A DNA stretch of 64,000 nucleotides from Caprimulgus europaeus (taxonomy: Eukaryota; Chordata; Aves; Caprimulgiformes; Caprimulgidae): assembly GCA_907165065.1 (NCBI GenBank), contig OU015539.1, forward strand, positions 16,894,816-16,958,815, given 5' to 3'. This document shows, piece by piece, positions 11,301-26,300 of this stretch. Positions within the stretch are counted from its first letter, which is position 1. Each line of letters begins with the position of its first letter. Below the pieces are notes generated by a model that was not told where the DNA came from, did not search any database, and saw only the letters and a list, made by a program, of their open reading frames with translations. Made by a program: the position numbers and the translations under genes.

Positions 11301-14300
11301 ATTTAAAATGAAGGGTAAATTTCTGAGAGTATTTCTCTTCCCTAGCTACTTAGCAAACTCCTAAAAACTCCTGCAGTATATTCCAAATAATTCTGCCTCA
11401 CTGTATCACATGGGCTGAGAGGTATCTCCAGCAGGCCAAGAACAAGCATATGAGACATTATGGATGCAACTTAAAACAAAATTCAGCTTGGATGACTCTG
11501 GACAGAGGAAGGAGCTTTTATAAACTTATATATCAGAGCTGATTGAAACTAATAACTTCTGTTTCACTGACTTCTTATGCTTAAAATCTACAACTAGCCT
11601 TAATTCCAAGCCAGAATGCATTGTTAAAATTTAAAAAAAAAAAACCAAAACAAACCATTTCTGCTCTTTAGAATCTCAAAATTTTGTTTTGAGCACCTTT
11701 TTGAGAAATATTAATTTAAATATTATTTTACATTATTATATGACACACTGGTATGAGGATTAGCACCACAAATGGACACTGCTTAATATACTTAATACTG
11801 ATTAGGTTCATCTACACACGAGTACTTCTGTGTACTTTTGCTAAATCAAATTCTGAATAATTTTAAAAAAGAGAGAGGAGAAAGGGAGCAGGAATTGCAG
11901 TTCACCAATTAGCAAGCAAAACAGAAGGATGACTTAAAACCTAGCCTTAATACAAAAAAAAAAAGAGAGGAAAAAAAACCCAGGCTAAATAAAAGATAAT
12001 TGAAATGTACAAATTTACTACATCTGTTAGTTCCTCAATATGCTGCGAAAATAAATTGCACTGCATAGCCAGCACAACCCTGCAGTGGCAATGTTAATTA
12101 TTTATTTGATAGGCTTTCTGCCAACAGTCAGAAAGACCCAGTTGTGTTCAACTGTTACTCACGGCATATATCAGGAGTTCTCCAGAAAACACAGGCCTCA
12201 GCCTTGGTGCATTCTTGAGCATATGCAGCCACTGCAGAACAGAAGCACTCACAATCCCCACCACTGTCACAAGAGCAGGCATCATGAACACAAGCTTCAT
12301 AGAAAGGAATAGGGTCCACCTGTTGGGGAAAGAAATGATGCCCCAGTTCATCTCCAAAGTAGTTTTCAAACTAATTTGCTTGAGAGATATCTTGAGACAG
12401 CAGAATTGAGATGGGCAGGAATGAGACTGTTTCTAAGGATTACCAAATCTCAAACAAATGTTATAGGCTTGAAGCTGCTTAATGTATTTTGGATAATAAT
12501 AGATTTAAAGTAATAAAAAGTAATATAAAACCTTAATAATTTGCTCTCACTGAAAAAATAAAATAAGAGTCCTTGTCAGTGCCCAGATTTTCTAAGAGTT
12601 CCATTTTATTGCTTTCAAAACCAAGCTGGATTGATGCCAATGGAGTCTTAGATTCCAGCAAGCTTTGCCAACCAAGTGGTGAGCAGTATCAGGAAGGCTG
12701 TGCTTCACAAGCAAATATGAAACAGAAAATTTTGTGCTTGCTGGTTTTTGGAGTTCATCCAATGACACATTAGCAAAACATTTCTACTTTTTTGCTTGGA
12801 ACTGCAAGAGGAGAAACTTAGATTGGATTTTAGCTGCTGAAGGAATGAACACAGAAACATATATTAAGTTAATTAAATTAATAATTCTTTTTGACTTTTC
12901 CACTGTGAGTTAAGAACAAACTGTTGTTAACATTCCTACAGGAAAGAGATAAGAAATAGAGAGGAGCACTCTGTGCACTGTGGTGTGGAAGCTGTGGGCT
13001 GACACAGGGATCTATGACAGTCTGCAGGCACAGTCCCAGCAGCTAAGCCTGTCTAAACTGTGCCATGTCAGTGATTTCCAAGAATATCCCTCCTGTGGGT
13101 TGAACATTACAAGGAGCAGTGGTCTCTTCAGCAGCCACCTTTCAAGTATAGCACGCTTTTCTGTCAGAAGATAGGTCTGATGATTGCAAGGCCTTTCAAA
13201 ACTTGCAGTATTGTTAGTCTTGCAACAAGAGAGTGCAACTGCAGCACACACAGACTTGATCAGGCTAGATGTATGGAGCTAACTTGCACAGCAGTAGCAG
13301 TGAAACTGTGGTGATGAACAGGGGCTTGTGCAGCCAGGGCTGGAACCACTACTGACACAGTCCTGTTGCCACAGATTCTCCAACTACTTTGCCTGAGGCT
13401 AGCTGAAACGTGCTGACATCTCTAGCTGTACTGAAGACTTAATTGCAGATCACTCTATTTAACCATCTCTTCATTCATTTCTGATGGTCTCTCTGCTTCT
13501 GCAGTAACAGAAATGCACTGTGCTGTCCCACCACTTACTGCCTTCTACCAACCTTGGAGTGACAAATTTTGAAGACTTCACTCCGGATGATGCTGCATTC
13601 TTTCTCTGCCCAGGACTTCCGATGCGGTTTCACATCACAGGGCTTAATCTCTTGTGTGACATCTGGACACATGGAAGACTGTTTCCAGGAATTCCCAAAC
13701 TTCAGAGCATTAGTCTCCTGCAGCCCACTCCTTGTTGTAAAGTCATTGCTAGACTTGTCATCAAAGTTCCCACACAGACCACACAATTTCCCCTGGAAAA
13801 TAAAATTAACATATCGACAGCTTTTAAATATACCATGGAAGTGAGAAACAGACTTTAGTAAAGTAAGAGCAAAACACTGCCATTGAAAATAATCAATTCT
13901 CCATGTAAATGATGTATTTTCATCTTTACTTCCAAATAATTTGTACAGAAATAAAACTTCTATTTGTCTGTGTACTCATCAAACTATTCAGCTGCCATGT
14001 CTTCCCTCCTTGAAACCAATTATATCTAGTGTATTTCCATGTCTCTGTAGCCCTTCATTCAACTTATAACACTAAAGAGTGGCTAAGATTCTTACAGTTG
14101 AGAAGAACTAACTTATTTTCCATTCTTCTCTGTTTATTGTAACTCAGCTACTAATAAAAGCTTGAGGGAATTTCATTTGGCTCAAAACTGTTTTGACTAA
14201 AAGCTTCTAACATAATAAGAACCATTTCTTCATCCATGGAAAAAGAATGACAGGGACTCAACTTTCTCCAAAGAAATAATTTAGCAACTTAGCTGCAATA

Positions 14301-17300
14301 GTGATTTTTGGGTAGTGCTGTTTAGGGTACATCAGCCTCCTCAAGCAACAGTATGTCTCTGTTTATACAACCCCACATCTCTTCAGTCAGCCCAGTGAAT
14401 TCAGTACTCCATAATTCAGCATGCTGATTTTCAGAAATCAGAGCCATCTCCATACACTGCATAAAGGATTTGATTTTAACTCAGAGCTGAGACTCCATGC
14501 AGGTTTCAGAGTGGCATGCAGTCAGTTCACATCTCCTAAATTACTTTGGATGCTTGGCTCTTAATATTCACAAATTCAGAATGCCTTATATATTTAGCTT
14601 TACTGCAATCTTATGCTGTGTATCCTCTGCAATGAATTGTGATGGACTTTAAGGAACTCCAGTAGCACCCCTGCAAGCTGTGATAGTAATAATGCAAGCT
14701 AATCATCACTGTGCAGAAGATACACAAATTAAACACAGAATGAGCACAAAAGAGCATTTGCTTCCTTATGTCATTTATCTATTCATACTACTACTTCAGA
14801 AAAAGACAGACAGGTCCTAACTTTGTAATCAGGGGTCAGCTTGATGAAAACAGTAGTCTTCTTATCCCAGATAAGCATCACACCATTGCTAGCCTCGATA
14901 ACGAGGTAGAGGCCTACTGTCCTGTTCCAATAACGGACATCATCACCAACATCTCGTTGAATCTCTTTATACTCTTTGTTCTCCAATTTCAGTTCAGTTT
15001 TCTGGAAGGTAAAAGAGAAATATTTTAACACTAACTTTTATGATGAGATAAAATATTAGATGCTCATAACAATACAACTCATTCTGAAGCCAATAGCTCA
15101 AAGTCTGGGATGACTTTCCAAGATGACAGAAACTGGTGTAGCACCTTTGAAAGAGGTTTCAGTACCTGAGAACCTACACCTTTACAGATTAATTTGATAG
15201 GGCCTCTAGCTTTTACTTGTAGTTGCTTTTAGGGATGTGGCTTTGGAGCATTACTTTTTTTGAAATACTTGAATACTGATATATACTCACTGAGTGTCAT
15301 TACTCACCCCTAGAAACATTTTAATAGCCTTTGAGCAGGTGACTCCTGTAGTGCCACAAGGGACATTCTCTGTGATGATACTGAACGAGCCACTGGACTC
15401 TTTGTCACCACAAAAATCCTATTGAAAAAGCAAAAAATGAGCATAAGAAAATTAGGTATAATATTAATTTTTTAGTTCAATCTAAAATCATTACAATCAT
15501 TTAAATCTCAAAAATATAGTTGCTGCTGCTTTATATGTGAAGTCCTATATACATATACTTTTAGAGATGCATGACATATATACATAGATCCCTGCATACA
15601 TATAAACAGTTAATACAGTCTCATGTGTGGCAAAACCTAGAAAACAAGTGGGGCAATAAAATAAAATGAGGAACATATCTTTAAGTATAAATATCTGGTT
15701 TGTATACTTAGAATTTTGATTTATTTAACAATTAAAAATGAGCTGTTAGTTCTCACTATAATTTAGTCCTGTTACATACAATTTACGACCACTATATTAG
15801 AAAAAAACCCCAAACATTCACACAACTTGTTTGCACAGAAAATACAGAATTTATCTTGGCAGAATGTCTAAACACCTCAGGAACAGTGAGGAAAGTAGAT
15901 CTTCAAGGCAATCAGATGCCAATTCAGCCCTTTTGATGAGCATTACCTGAGTAGCCACGTATTCACAACTCCCATCAAAGTCATAGAATTTTCCATCAAA
16001 GGTGATATAATGGCCACTTCCATAGATCATACAAGTCCCATAGCACACATACTCAGTGCAGCTCCAAACCCCTTTCTGGCAGGTACTAGAAAAGAGTAGA
16101 AGAGTTGAATTTTCAGGTCTCAGAGTGTGCTGTTTGGAAAACTGTGTAATAGACTAAGCATCTGATAAATGTGGTAATGTGCACGATACCCATTTCAGTG
16201 TTATGGAGTGTCTAAGTCTCAACTTCAATAATTAAGCCTGTTTTTAAGCCCATAGCATGACTTTTAACTCTGGACAGCTACATTTTTTTAGATCTGATAG
16301 CATTTATATTTAATAAATGAGTGCACTTTCCTGCCTACTGAAAATATAGGTTGGTATTACCCCAATATTTTCAGCACAATCTGTATTTCCTCAGATAGCA
16401 AAAAGTATGCCTCAGAATCAAGGTCTATACTTGCAGCCATTGCAGCCAGTGTAGTACACAAGCCTAGACATGACTGTTAATTCACTGCACAGAATATATT
16501 CTAGACAAGAATACAAAATTGTAACTTACCAGGTGTTGCAGTCCACTGCTACCTTCTCTCCAGAAGAATACCACTGATTGTTATGAATGCATGGGCAGTC
16601 CTTCTCCTCAACACAGCCCCCTTTCCCATCATCAAATAGCCCTTCAGGACACACACAGCCTGAGACACACTCTGCCTGGAACTGAGGGAAATAAGGAGAA
16701 ATTGTTACTTTATGAAAAAGAACTGTGTTTTTCTTCCACTTCTTCATCAGCACTATGGTAAAAACTGAATTTATAACCAAACAGCCTAATATTGATTAAT
16801 TTTATAATGTTTTTCTTTCTAGTTTTCTAAGGTTTTTCTTTTCTTTTTTGATTATCTAGCAACCCAAATCATATTTTTTTCTTTGGAGGTACAACTCTAC
16901 TGAAGACACAGTAAAAAGAAAAAGAGGAAAACCATAAGGTGAATCATCATGAAATGAGCAGCAAAGTAATATCATTGGGGAGAAAAGAAAGAAAGATTAA
17001 ACCAAAGAGAAATAAACTGCTACTTACAACCCTATTTTCTGTGTTGCACTGTCTCATTTAAAGAACACAAAATAAAAGAAACATGACATGAAGAAAAATT
17101 GAATACATACATGATCAGTGCGAGGAGTATGACAGCTAAGTTGTACAGGTGTTTGCGAAGTCCACTTTGTGGATGCGTTGCAGTCAAAGTAGGTCTTGTT
17201 AGAAGAACATTCTGTGGTACCTGAAAGGTACATTGTTGGTTTAGATGAATCAAGAAAAGGCAAAAGAAATTTGTGGGAAAGGTGGTAGTTACCAAGAGAG

Positions 17301-20300
17301 AAATCTCAGGGTGTGTCCATCCTTACAAAAAGAGGGGCTCAGTGAAGACAGAATGAAGTGAAAATGTGTAATTGTTTCACAGAAAGAGAAAAAAGAAACA
17401 TGCAAAATAAATAAGTGGAGAATTCAAATAGAAAGTGGGGGTTAGGCTTTGGAGGTTGGGTTATGGTTTTATTTTATTTTACTTTATAGAATGTAACTTA
17501 CTTTTCATTCTTATTGCCACTGAAGTACACTGGATCTTTGCATTTCGGCAAACACTAGAAAAGAAGTGAAGTAAGGTAGAAATTAAAAAAAAACCTAAGC
17601 TCAGTGTCTGCAATTTAAATCTAAGGATTTGTTTATACAAATTTGTGAGTATTTATCAGAGATGTCCTGGATAATTTCTATGATATTTCAAGGTGAACTC
17701 TATTGCAGTGCACTTACAAATTTTCACTTGGAGAAAAAGTGTAGCAAGACTTCAGGCACAGTGCATAGGAAGGTTATGTTTTAAGGAATGACAGCTATTC
17801 TATTAGTCCTTAATACTATGTTTGATGACTCAGGAAACAGACACTAATGAAACAGATAATAATTTAAATCAAAGCCTTAATTTGGATGCACAGTATGTTT
17901 TCCTGCCTATTCAACTCATATGCCACATATTTGTTGACCTGTATGCTCCATCTGCCAGATGAGAGAAGGAAGTATTTCACAGCTTGCACTGATGATTCAC
18001 TAAATAGTTGTCAGAGTTCATTATAATAAATATTAGAATCATGAAAGTTGCCTTCTAAAGCCTATGCTACAGTAAATACATATCAAGGGGACCTTCCTCC
18101 CATGGAAAATATGAGCAATCTGTTTCTGACAGAAAAAGAAACAACAATATAACACTATAGCTGGCTTTTTATCTTCCTTTTACCCCTCTGCTCAACAAAG
18201 CCCTATGAACAGTGCAGCTTCAGATTAATGTTTATCTATGAAGTCCAGTAATCACAGCTCCAAACAATGCTGCACTTCTCATTTATTAATAAATTCCACT
18301 GCAACAGGATGATGCTTTACCCAGCACGAAGATGGTGTGAAATGCATTATAGGTGTTCATTAAAGCACCAAAAAAAAAAAAGCTAAGCAGCTTACAGGTA
18401 ATAAGCAAGTTTTAAAAGGGCTTTTATCCCCACAAACAAGAAGCCTTGGACAATAAAACATACCAACGTTCTCCATCTTTTGTGAAATATTGCCCTGGTT
18501 CCAGATAGGATCCCTTGTAATAACATGGGCACTTGGACATGGGCACACAGGTATCCTGGTTATCCAAGTATGTATCATATGGGCAGCCACAGCCATCCAC
18601 AGGAGCAAAGTCTTGCAAGCAATGCCTTTCCCCATCAGCAAGGGAACGACAGGTTTGCTGGCACATCGTTAGGTTGTAAAGGAAGATTTGATTTCCTGGG
18701 CAGGTAGACACTTCACTAGCTGGAGGGAAAATAAACAAACTGGTAAATAAGGGATGCAGGATGGACAATTTAACCTTGAAATTCCCATTTTTGTTTCTTT
18801 GGCTGTGCAGCTTGTAATGGCAAAAATACTCCCTTAGATTTTATTAAAGTACAAAAATACCCTAAGTCACAAGCACTGCTAGCCTAACTTTGTTTACCAG
18901 TTGAAGATTTCTTTTTAATGGCTACTAATAGTTGCTACTTTCATAGCCATATTTTTTTCACATACTGATAATAAGAGAGAGAGCACATTATAATAAACTC
19001 CCAGTCTCAACAACAGTGTACTGTTAATGAAAAGCAAGTAAACAAAGATATTGATAAGCAAAAATAACAAAAGCCATGATGGTTGAGATTCCATTAGTCA
19101 AAGACAGAAAGAGCATTATTGTTATTTAAACTGGGGAAAGAAGGTGAAAGTGAGAAATACAGCTTTCTACTTTTAAATGTCATTAACAAATGACAGCTAC
19201 AGAATATAACATGAATTAGTAAATATTATAAACACTGTCCCTTCTAAGTCACTAGACATTTCTGAGATACTCCAAATCCCTTAACATTGAGATCACTGAA
19301 AATCAAACTCAGAGAGAACCCGATTATTTCTCCTGGCTAATTAATTCTATGGGGATTACAGTTCCACTACTTACTGCAGACACTTTTTCTCCAGCCTCCC
19401 AGTATAATCCCTTTGAAAGCACAGGCTCTTGAGTAAGAGGACAGGGCAGCACACAGGCATTCTTCATTGTCCTCGCAGAGGCAGGTGTCATATTTGCATT
19501 TCTGAAACAAGAATGAAAGGCTCAGTAAGCCCACAAGAAACAAATGGGCAATTGCAACTCAGTTGCTATGAAATATCCTGTGTCCTTTTTCTGATACTGT
19601 TTTTATTAATTCCCACTATCAGAGAACAATGGAAGGTATTCTGGCATGAAAATGATTTGGTGTTACTTTTTTTTAAACTTAATAGGAACTACTGTGTAAG
19701 AGTAGCCTTAAACTTTCTGTGCATACTTGCATCTCTTGAATCTTCTTTCCAGTTCTAACATCCAATCTGATAAATTGTACATTTAATACATAACATAATA
19801 AATCAGAAGAAAGAATTTACCATTTTCTTCAGCAACATCTATAAGAATCTCATCATAGGAGATACTTCAGATGCATGCTATGCTGCCTCAGTTAATTACT
19901 GCAAAAACTTCACCAGCTCTTATGGGCAAGCTCCTCAGTAATGGCTCAAATGTTTGAACTAAAGTAAATGTTTCAGTTACCCATCTGAAAAAAGCAGTAC
20001 TAAAAAGCATACAAGATCACAATACCTTATAATATTCTGAAGGATCAATGGTTGAGTGACATCTTGCAAAAGGACCCTCTGAGTCTTTCAGCAAAGAACA
20101 CCAATGCTCAGCATAATTTGCTGCAAAAAAGGAGAAAAATGAAATGATATCATTACATTCATTACACTCACTTATCTTCCTTGTGCCATGCCTAGTTATG
20201 TTGTCATGTAAATGCAATGCAACAATACAAATGAGAGAACTGTATGCGCTTTGGAGAGTGCAGAACTACCTGCAATCACTGAACCTCTGTTCCTGCTCTC

Positions 20301-23300
20301 TGATTCAGTAGACAAGCAATCACAAAATCAAAAATCATATCTTACTGCTGCAACTTGTCTACATGGAACTGTGACAGTCCTTGCCATTTGGGGACCATGA
20401 AGCCAAGTTAAACATAGGGATAAATAATACAAGGAAATACAAGCTGCTGTTGCAGATAATACAAATTAATGACCTTGCTTCCTTATCTGCCAGCTCAGGA
20501 TTCCTTCACAATGACTCTCTAAACTTTCACTTCAATTTGATGGGAAATCAGTGCTCGTATGTAAACACACTTGCAGAAATTAATTATTAATTTGACAGTC
20601 CTCTAAAAAAATTCAGTGTCACATGACAACTCTTACATGCCTGTTGTAGTAGTACACAGCAGAAGTTGCTCATTCTGGCAGAAGCCAACCATCTGACTAG
20701 GTAGTGTGCTTACCACTTTCAATGCTGAGACTGCAGGGGTCTTCCAGCTTTTCTACCTGGTCTGTACAGGTGGACTGAGCTTTCCAGGTGTTAGCAAAGG
20801 CAGATCCTGTAGCTTCTACCAGCCCACTGGCTGTTTTAAAGTCATCACCTTCCATTCCATTAAAGTTTCCACAAAGACCTATTGAAAAAGAAGGTACAAA
20901 TTTTACCTAATTATTACCCAGTCTCATTCTGAAAGGTCAAAGGGAAAGGGACAACTGGTCACAAATATTAGAAACAGAACTTCATACAGATGATTATTCC
21001 ACCTTACTACTAATGCATACTATAAGTACAGTGGATTTAGGAGCCCTATTTTAAACCTTTACCTCTTGAGAAGAATAGTCTTCATGAAGATATCTCTGCC
21101 TCAGGAGACCACTGCTCTAACCTGTATTTTTTATGCTTTCTGATAATATTAAACCCACAAAATGCACCAAAACCAAAATGCTTTTGTGGATAGTTAAACA
21201 TTAAACTGAATACAAAAGTAAGAAATATTCTAAGAAACATTCACATACTGCCTCTGGAGTGATATAACACTTCAGTATGAAATAATAAAAATGTATTTCT
21301 AGTTTGCTTGAGTCAATTCTCTTCCAATGTTTTGGTTTCTACTTTTAATTTTCTCCTCTTGAATCAGTAAGTAGCACAAACTATCACTCAGTAAAGAATA
21401 ATGACTCTTCAGCTGTGGAACAGCATGGCTTTGCTTCCCATTCGAATAGACACTTGCCTTGAAGCTTTCCTTGAACTGATTGATCCACAGTTGCAAACAG
21501 CTGCATGACTGGAAACAACTGGATCTGCAGCTGAAGCCCAAAAGAAGTTTGTACAAGAAGGTAGTAGGAAGATGGCTTGAATATTGAGAAGCTGGCTGAA
21601 AAACAAAACATGAACTGTGCAGTAAACACACACATAGGCTGCTGAAAGAAACACTTCTTATTAGCTTCTAAGGTATCACCTGCTATGAAAACTCTGAGAT
21701 CAGGATTAAATTAATAATTTTTTTCCTCTAAAAATCACTAGCCAACTAGATACAATGCTGGTCCCACTAACTTAACAAGCTGATTACCTCTAATGACTCA
21801 TGCCTGGGATCAGAACCAAATTCAGATTTTCTGCAATACAGCTTCAGTGCAAACTCATTAACACCAAACAGTCTGAAGACCAGTAGATTTTCTGAGAAAT
21901 TGTTATCCAGGCACAGTTGCACACAATAAGTAATAGGCATTTCTCTACAAGCCAATACATTGCTAAATACTACTAATAGTAAAATGTTAGATGCTTATAC
22001 ATAAGTTAATTAAGTCATTATAGAAAAAATCAGCAGAACTGACATAGAAATTCAGCATAGTGAAGGAACCATGCTTCCTTATTCATAGAATCATATAACA
22101 TCTCAAGTTGGAAGGGACCTGTAAGGATCATTGAGTCCAACTCCCTGCTCCTCATAAGACTACCTAAAACTAAACTGTATGACCGAGTGTTGTCCAGATG
22201 CTCCTTGAACTCTGACAGGCTTCGTGCCATGACCACTTCCCTCAGGAGCCTGTTCTTCACCACCTCTGGGTGAAGAACCTTTTCCTAATGTCTAATCTGA
22301 ACTTCCTCTAACTCAGCTTCATACCATTTCCTCGTGTCCTATCGCTGGTTACCAGAGAGAAGAGATCAGCACTTCCCCCTCTGCTGTTCCTCTTGAGGAA
22401 GTTGTAGACCGTGATGAAGTCACCCCTCAGCCTTCTCTTCTCTAAACTGAACAAATCAAGTGACCTTAGCTGCTCCTCACAAGTCGTGCCCTTGTGACTT
22501 TTAACAATCTTGATCACTCACTGTATAAAGAGTCAATTTGCCCATTAAATTCTCAGTGATGACTATTAAATCACATTCATCCCCAAGTTGTTCTAAAATT
22601 TGAATAAATTTCATATGTCTCTCCTTGCCTCTGAAAAAATACACCTCCACATGAGAAGTCAGTTGTGTGATGCATGACACAAGGCTACATGTCCCTTACC
22701 TGACACATGGGGCACGTTCACTGTCATCTCATTCAGTGACACACTGCCATCTGCTCTGAAAACCACCACCTGTATAACAGCAAATAGAATCAATGAGATT
22801 CCAGATACTGAGAGAAAACTGAGAGAAAAAGGAACTAAAAAAAATAATTAAAAGGGGAGACATTTTGCACATTTAGACTGTCACTAGAAATTAAAATCTT
22901 TGAAAGGAAGAATCTGTCTGAAAACGGAATGTGGCAGCAGACCTGTAGGATACAAGTAAGGTTTGATCTTGCTATTCAGTGTTTCACTTACACCTGCCAG
23001 TAACAATTTACAGAAGTAACAAAATGCAAAGCTCATTTATATTGGGCACCTGGGTTTCAGTAAGTAAAAGAAAATATTGGGTCTTCAGGATCTATAGCAA
23101 GTTCCTATTCCTTATAACAGCATGTTGTAGCTTCAGTGTAATGGTTTAGTACGATTCTGGCGTGGTAAGAAAACAGTTTGTTAAACTTCCTCATGAAATG
23201 ATAGTCTGCACACAGACACATAAAATGATGGGTTTCTAATTTGGATTGGTTTTGTTCTATTTATGGACATGGAAGACCAGAAACATGTGACAAAAATTAT

Positions 23301-26300
23301 GGGTACTTGTATGTAAAATTATGTATAAATATATTCCCATAACCAACCAGAATACTAAAGTGAATGAAAATATAAATATTTAAGAAGGTTGGATTGTATC
23401 ACCATTCAAAGATGGGATCTCTTCTGAAAAAGACTCAATCAGATCTATAAAATTATGTCTGAATGAAGTAAAATACTGTGACACAAGGAAGAATGGTACT
23501 CTGACTTCCAGCCAGCCTGGAATACAGTGACAATAATCATACAGTGCAGAGAAGGGAAGAGAGTGAAACGTCAGCTTATTTGAATCTCATCTTTTGTTCA
23601 GTTTAAGTCTAATTTGAGTTCTCAAGACAGAAGCCTGTGTTGTCCTTCAGGCTGTCTGAGGTGCCTTATATATCCATAATAGTGACTCTAGAAGAATTAG
23701 TTATTGCTCCACAGTAAGGGAAATATGCTAATTTTCAACATATGTAGCAGAAACTATGGAACACTTACATTTTTTTTGTGATCTACTAACAGCACAACAG
23801 TCTTCAAACAGGTCTGCCTGTCTGTGGAGCCACAGGGAGCCAGCTCTGCCAGGAGAGCATGACTGTTATTTACAGTACCCTACAGACACAGGGAAATAAA
23901 TGTCCATTAGTCTAATCAAAAATCTTACAAGATGATTTCCAAAACAAATACTAAAGTCCTCAGTTACAATAACAATTACCACAGAACTGAGCTATTGAGA
24001 CCACTATTTCAGCACTGGCTCTGGATGCTGAACCATCTTTCAAACAAATTCAGTGGTATGGTTTCTAGTTCAACAAGATCTTTGTCATTCTCTAGAAGAA
24101 CAGGCAGCAGATATTTTATGGACAGATGAATGAAATAGCTGCCTAGCTCCCTTCCCTAGTTAACTTTGACACTCAGCTATTACAGATCTGGCTGAGTGTT
24201 TCTAATCCTGAGAACTGATAATTTTTGCAGTCTGCCTATCCATGCAACCAGAGTGATCCTTTGATGTCTCATACATGAAAGACTCCATTGGATAATGATA
24301 GTTTATGTAGCCTGCTGTCCAACCAGGTTAACCACCCCCTAGGGCTATTAGAGCACACCCTGAATTTTCCAGTATAGCTTTTAGCATTTCTGCTTTCCTC
24401 ATTCCATAAAAATGGAATAAAACAACAATTCACAGCTGTTACATATCAGTGCACAGGCACTCGTATTTACAAGAGAAAAGCCCTGCAGTACACAGTACCT
24501 TGGCCAACACATAGTAACAGTCTCCATGGAAAGTGTATTTCTTCCCATCAAAGGTGGTAATATGGGAACCTCCTTCCACTGAACATGTGCCTGGACAAGG
24601 TAAATCTTTGCATGTCCATCTGCCTGAATCACAGGTGCTATAAACAGAAAAATAATCAAAAAATGCTTGTAGATATTACAGGAGCTGAGAGCACGGAAAA
24701 CATCTGTGTATCTAACAAACAGAAAGATATCCCCAGTTCATTTGAAACTATCTTTGACCACTTCCTTAAGATTTCTCCTGTCCCATATGCCACAGATACA
24801 AGAAAACTTTTCAGAAAATTGGTTGTACAGACATGTTACATAAACTTGAAGTTCTGAATGTTGTCCAGAAGTCTCCTGTGACTAAGTTGTGACTAAGTGG
24901 CAGATTGGAAAACACAGACCCACTACCAATTATTTGAAGAAAGGGGTATAAATAACCACCACCCTTACCATTCTTCACATTCACTGGTGAAGCTTTGTCC
25001 AGGTGAATACTCTTTTCCATGGAGTTTGCAGTGGCATTGGCTAGCAGGTATGCAGCCTTTTTTAGTAATATCATCATACACAGTTCCTGCAAAGCACAAG
25101 AGTAAACCATTCCAGTGCTTTCTGAAATAAGCAATTTCCACAGAAGAGAAACTCTCAAAAGATGAATGTTCTCAACTTGACACAGAAAGCAGAGGCTGAG
25201 ATTATCAAAACTGTGAAGAATATTGTTTCTTTTTTTGTAATGCAAGACAAAAGGAAAACACTTCTATCCAGTTTTGAAAATCTATGTCTATCCATTTATA
25301 TAACTAAATACAGATGAAAAGCTTAATATAAGTATACAAGAACAATCTCAGAATTTTACATATTTAGATTTTCAATCTTTCTGGCATACTCTGTAAACTG
25401 CCATTGTAATCTTTTTTGCTAAATTTGACAGAAAGTCTGTGGATTTCACTCACTGCCCCTCATTATCAATCTCTGGGCAAACGATGTCTATTGTCTCAGA
25501 ATTACTCAACCTAAAAAACATGATTTTCTATATATTAGCAGAAGTCCATTTGCTGAGATGTCAAAAGCATATTTATCACTTGTCCTTGTGTTAGCATGAC
25601 TTAACTATAAAATAACTGATTAATTAACCGATTATTACCTCCTTTTTAAAAAACCCTATAATTATGTTCCCCTACGGGGGAAATAATGAGTAGTAGTACT
25701 AATTTTTAGGATATAATTTGACTACATTTAATATTTTAGTTATGACCTCCTTTGCCAAAGCTCCTGGTTTTGTTCCATATACAACAGCTAAAATAACACT
25801 TGCCTTCAGGGCAGAAACAACCATCCATGTTGTGTTCCTCACAAAGGCTGCTGATCTCCAAGTGGGAGCAAGTATCCATGCAGGGTGAGCTGCTTTCTTT
25901 ATATATCATGGTATCAGGACAGGTCTTGGCTGAAAGAATGAGAAAGACACCATCAGTTATTTCCATCATCCCTCAGAAACCACAGGTCATGTCACCTACT
26001 CCCCTCAAGTCAGTGGTGTCCAAAGCAAGCATATATCTGGCAAAGCATGTTTGTTTCTGAACTGCTTTCCCTGCTTTTTATATTTCCTTCTTTTCATCTT
26101 GAATAGAGCAAATTATCCCAGTCATCTGCAGCATCAGACTTCATAGTTTTTTAGGAACAAAATTTCTATGTGCTCAAAAAGATTTCTTATTAACAAAGGT
26201 AATAGAAGAAGAAAACAGGGAGAACATCATATGTAGTTTATTGCAGTACTGGTGTGAATTTTATAATATCTGCCTCTAGTTTTGTAAAGAAGGAATGAAT

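Noticed and set aside
13520-13858. Plus-strand open frame of 112 codons
   Set aside because: It is antisense to MUC2 exon 23, whose splicing and homology are secure.
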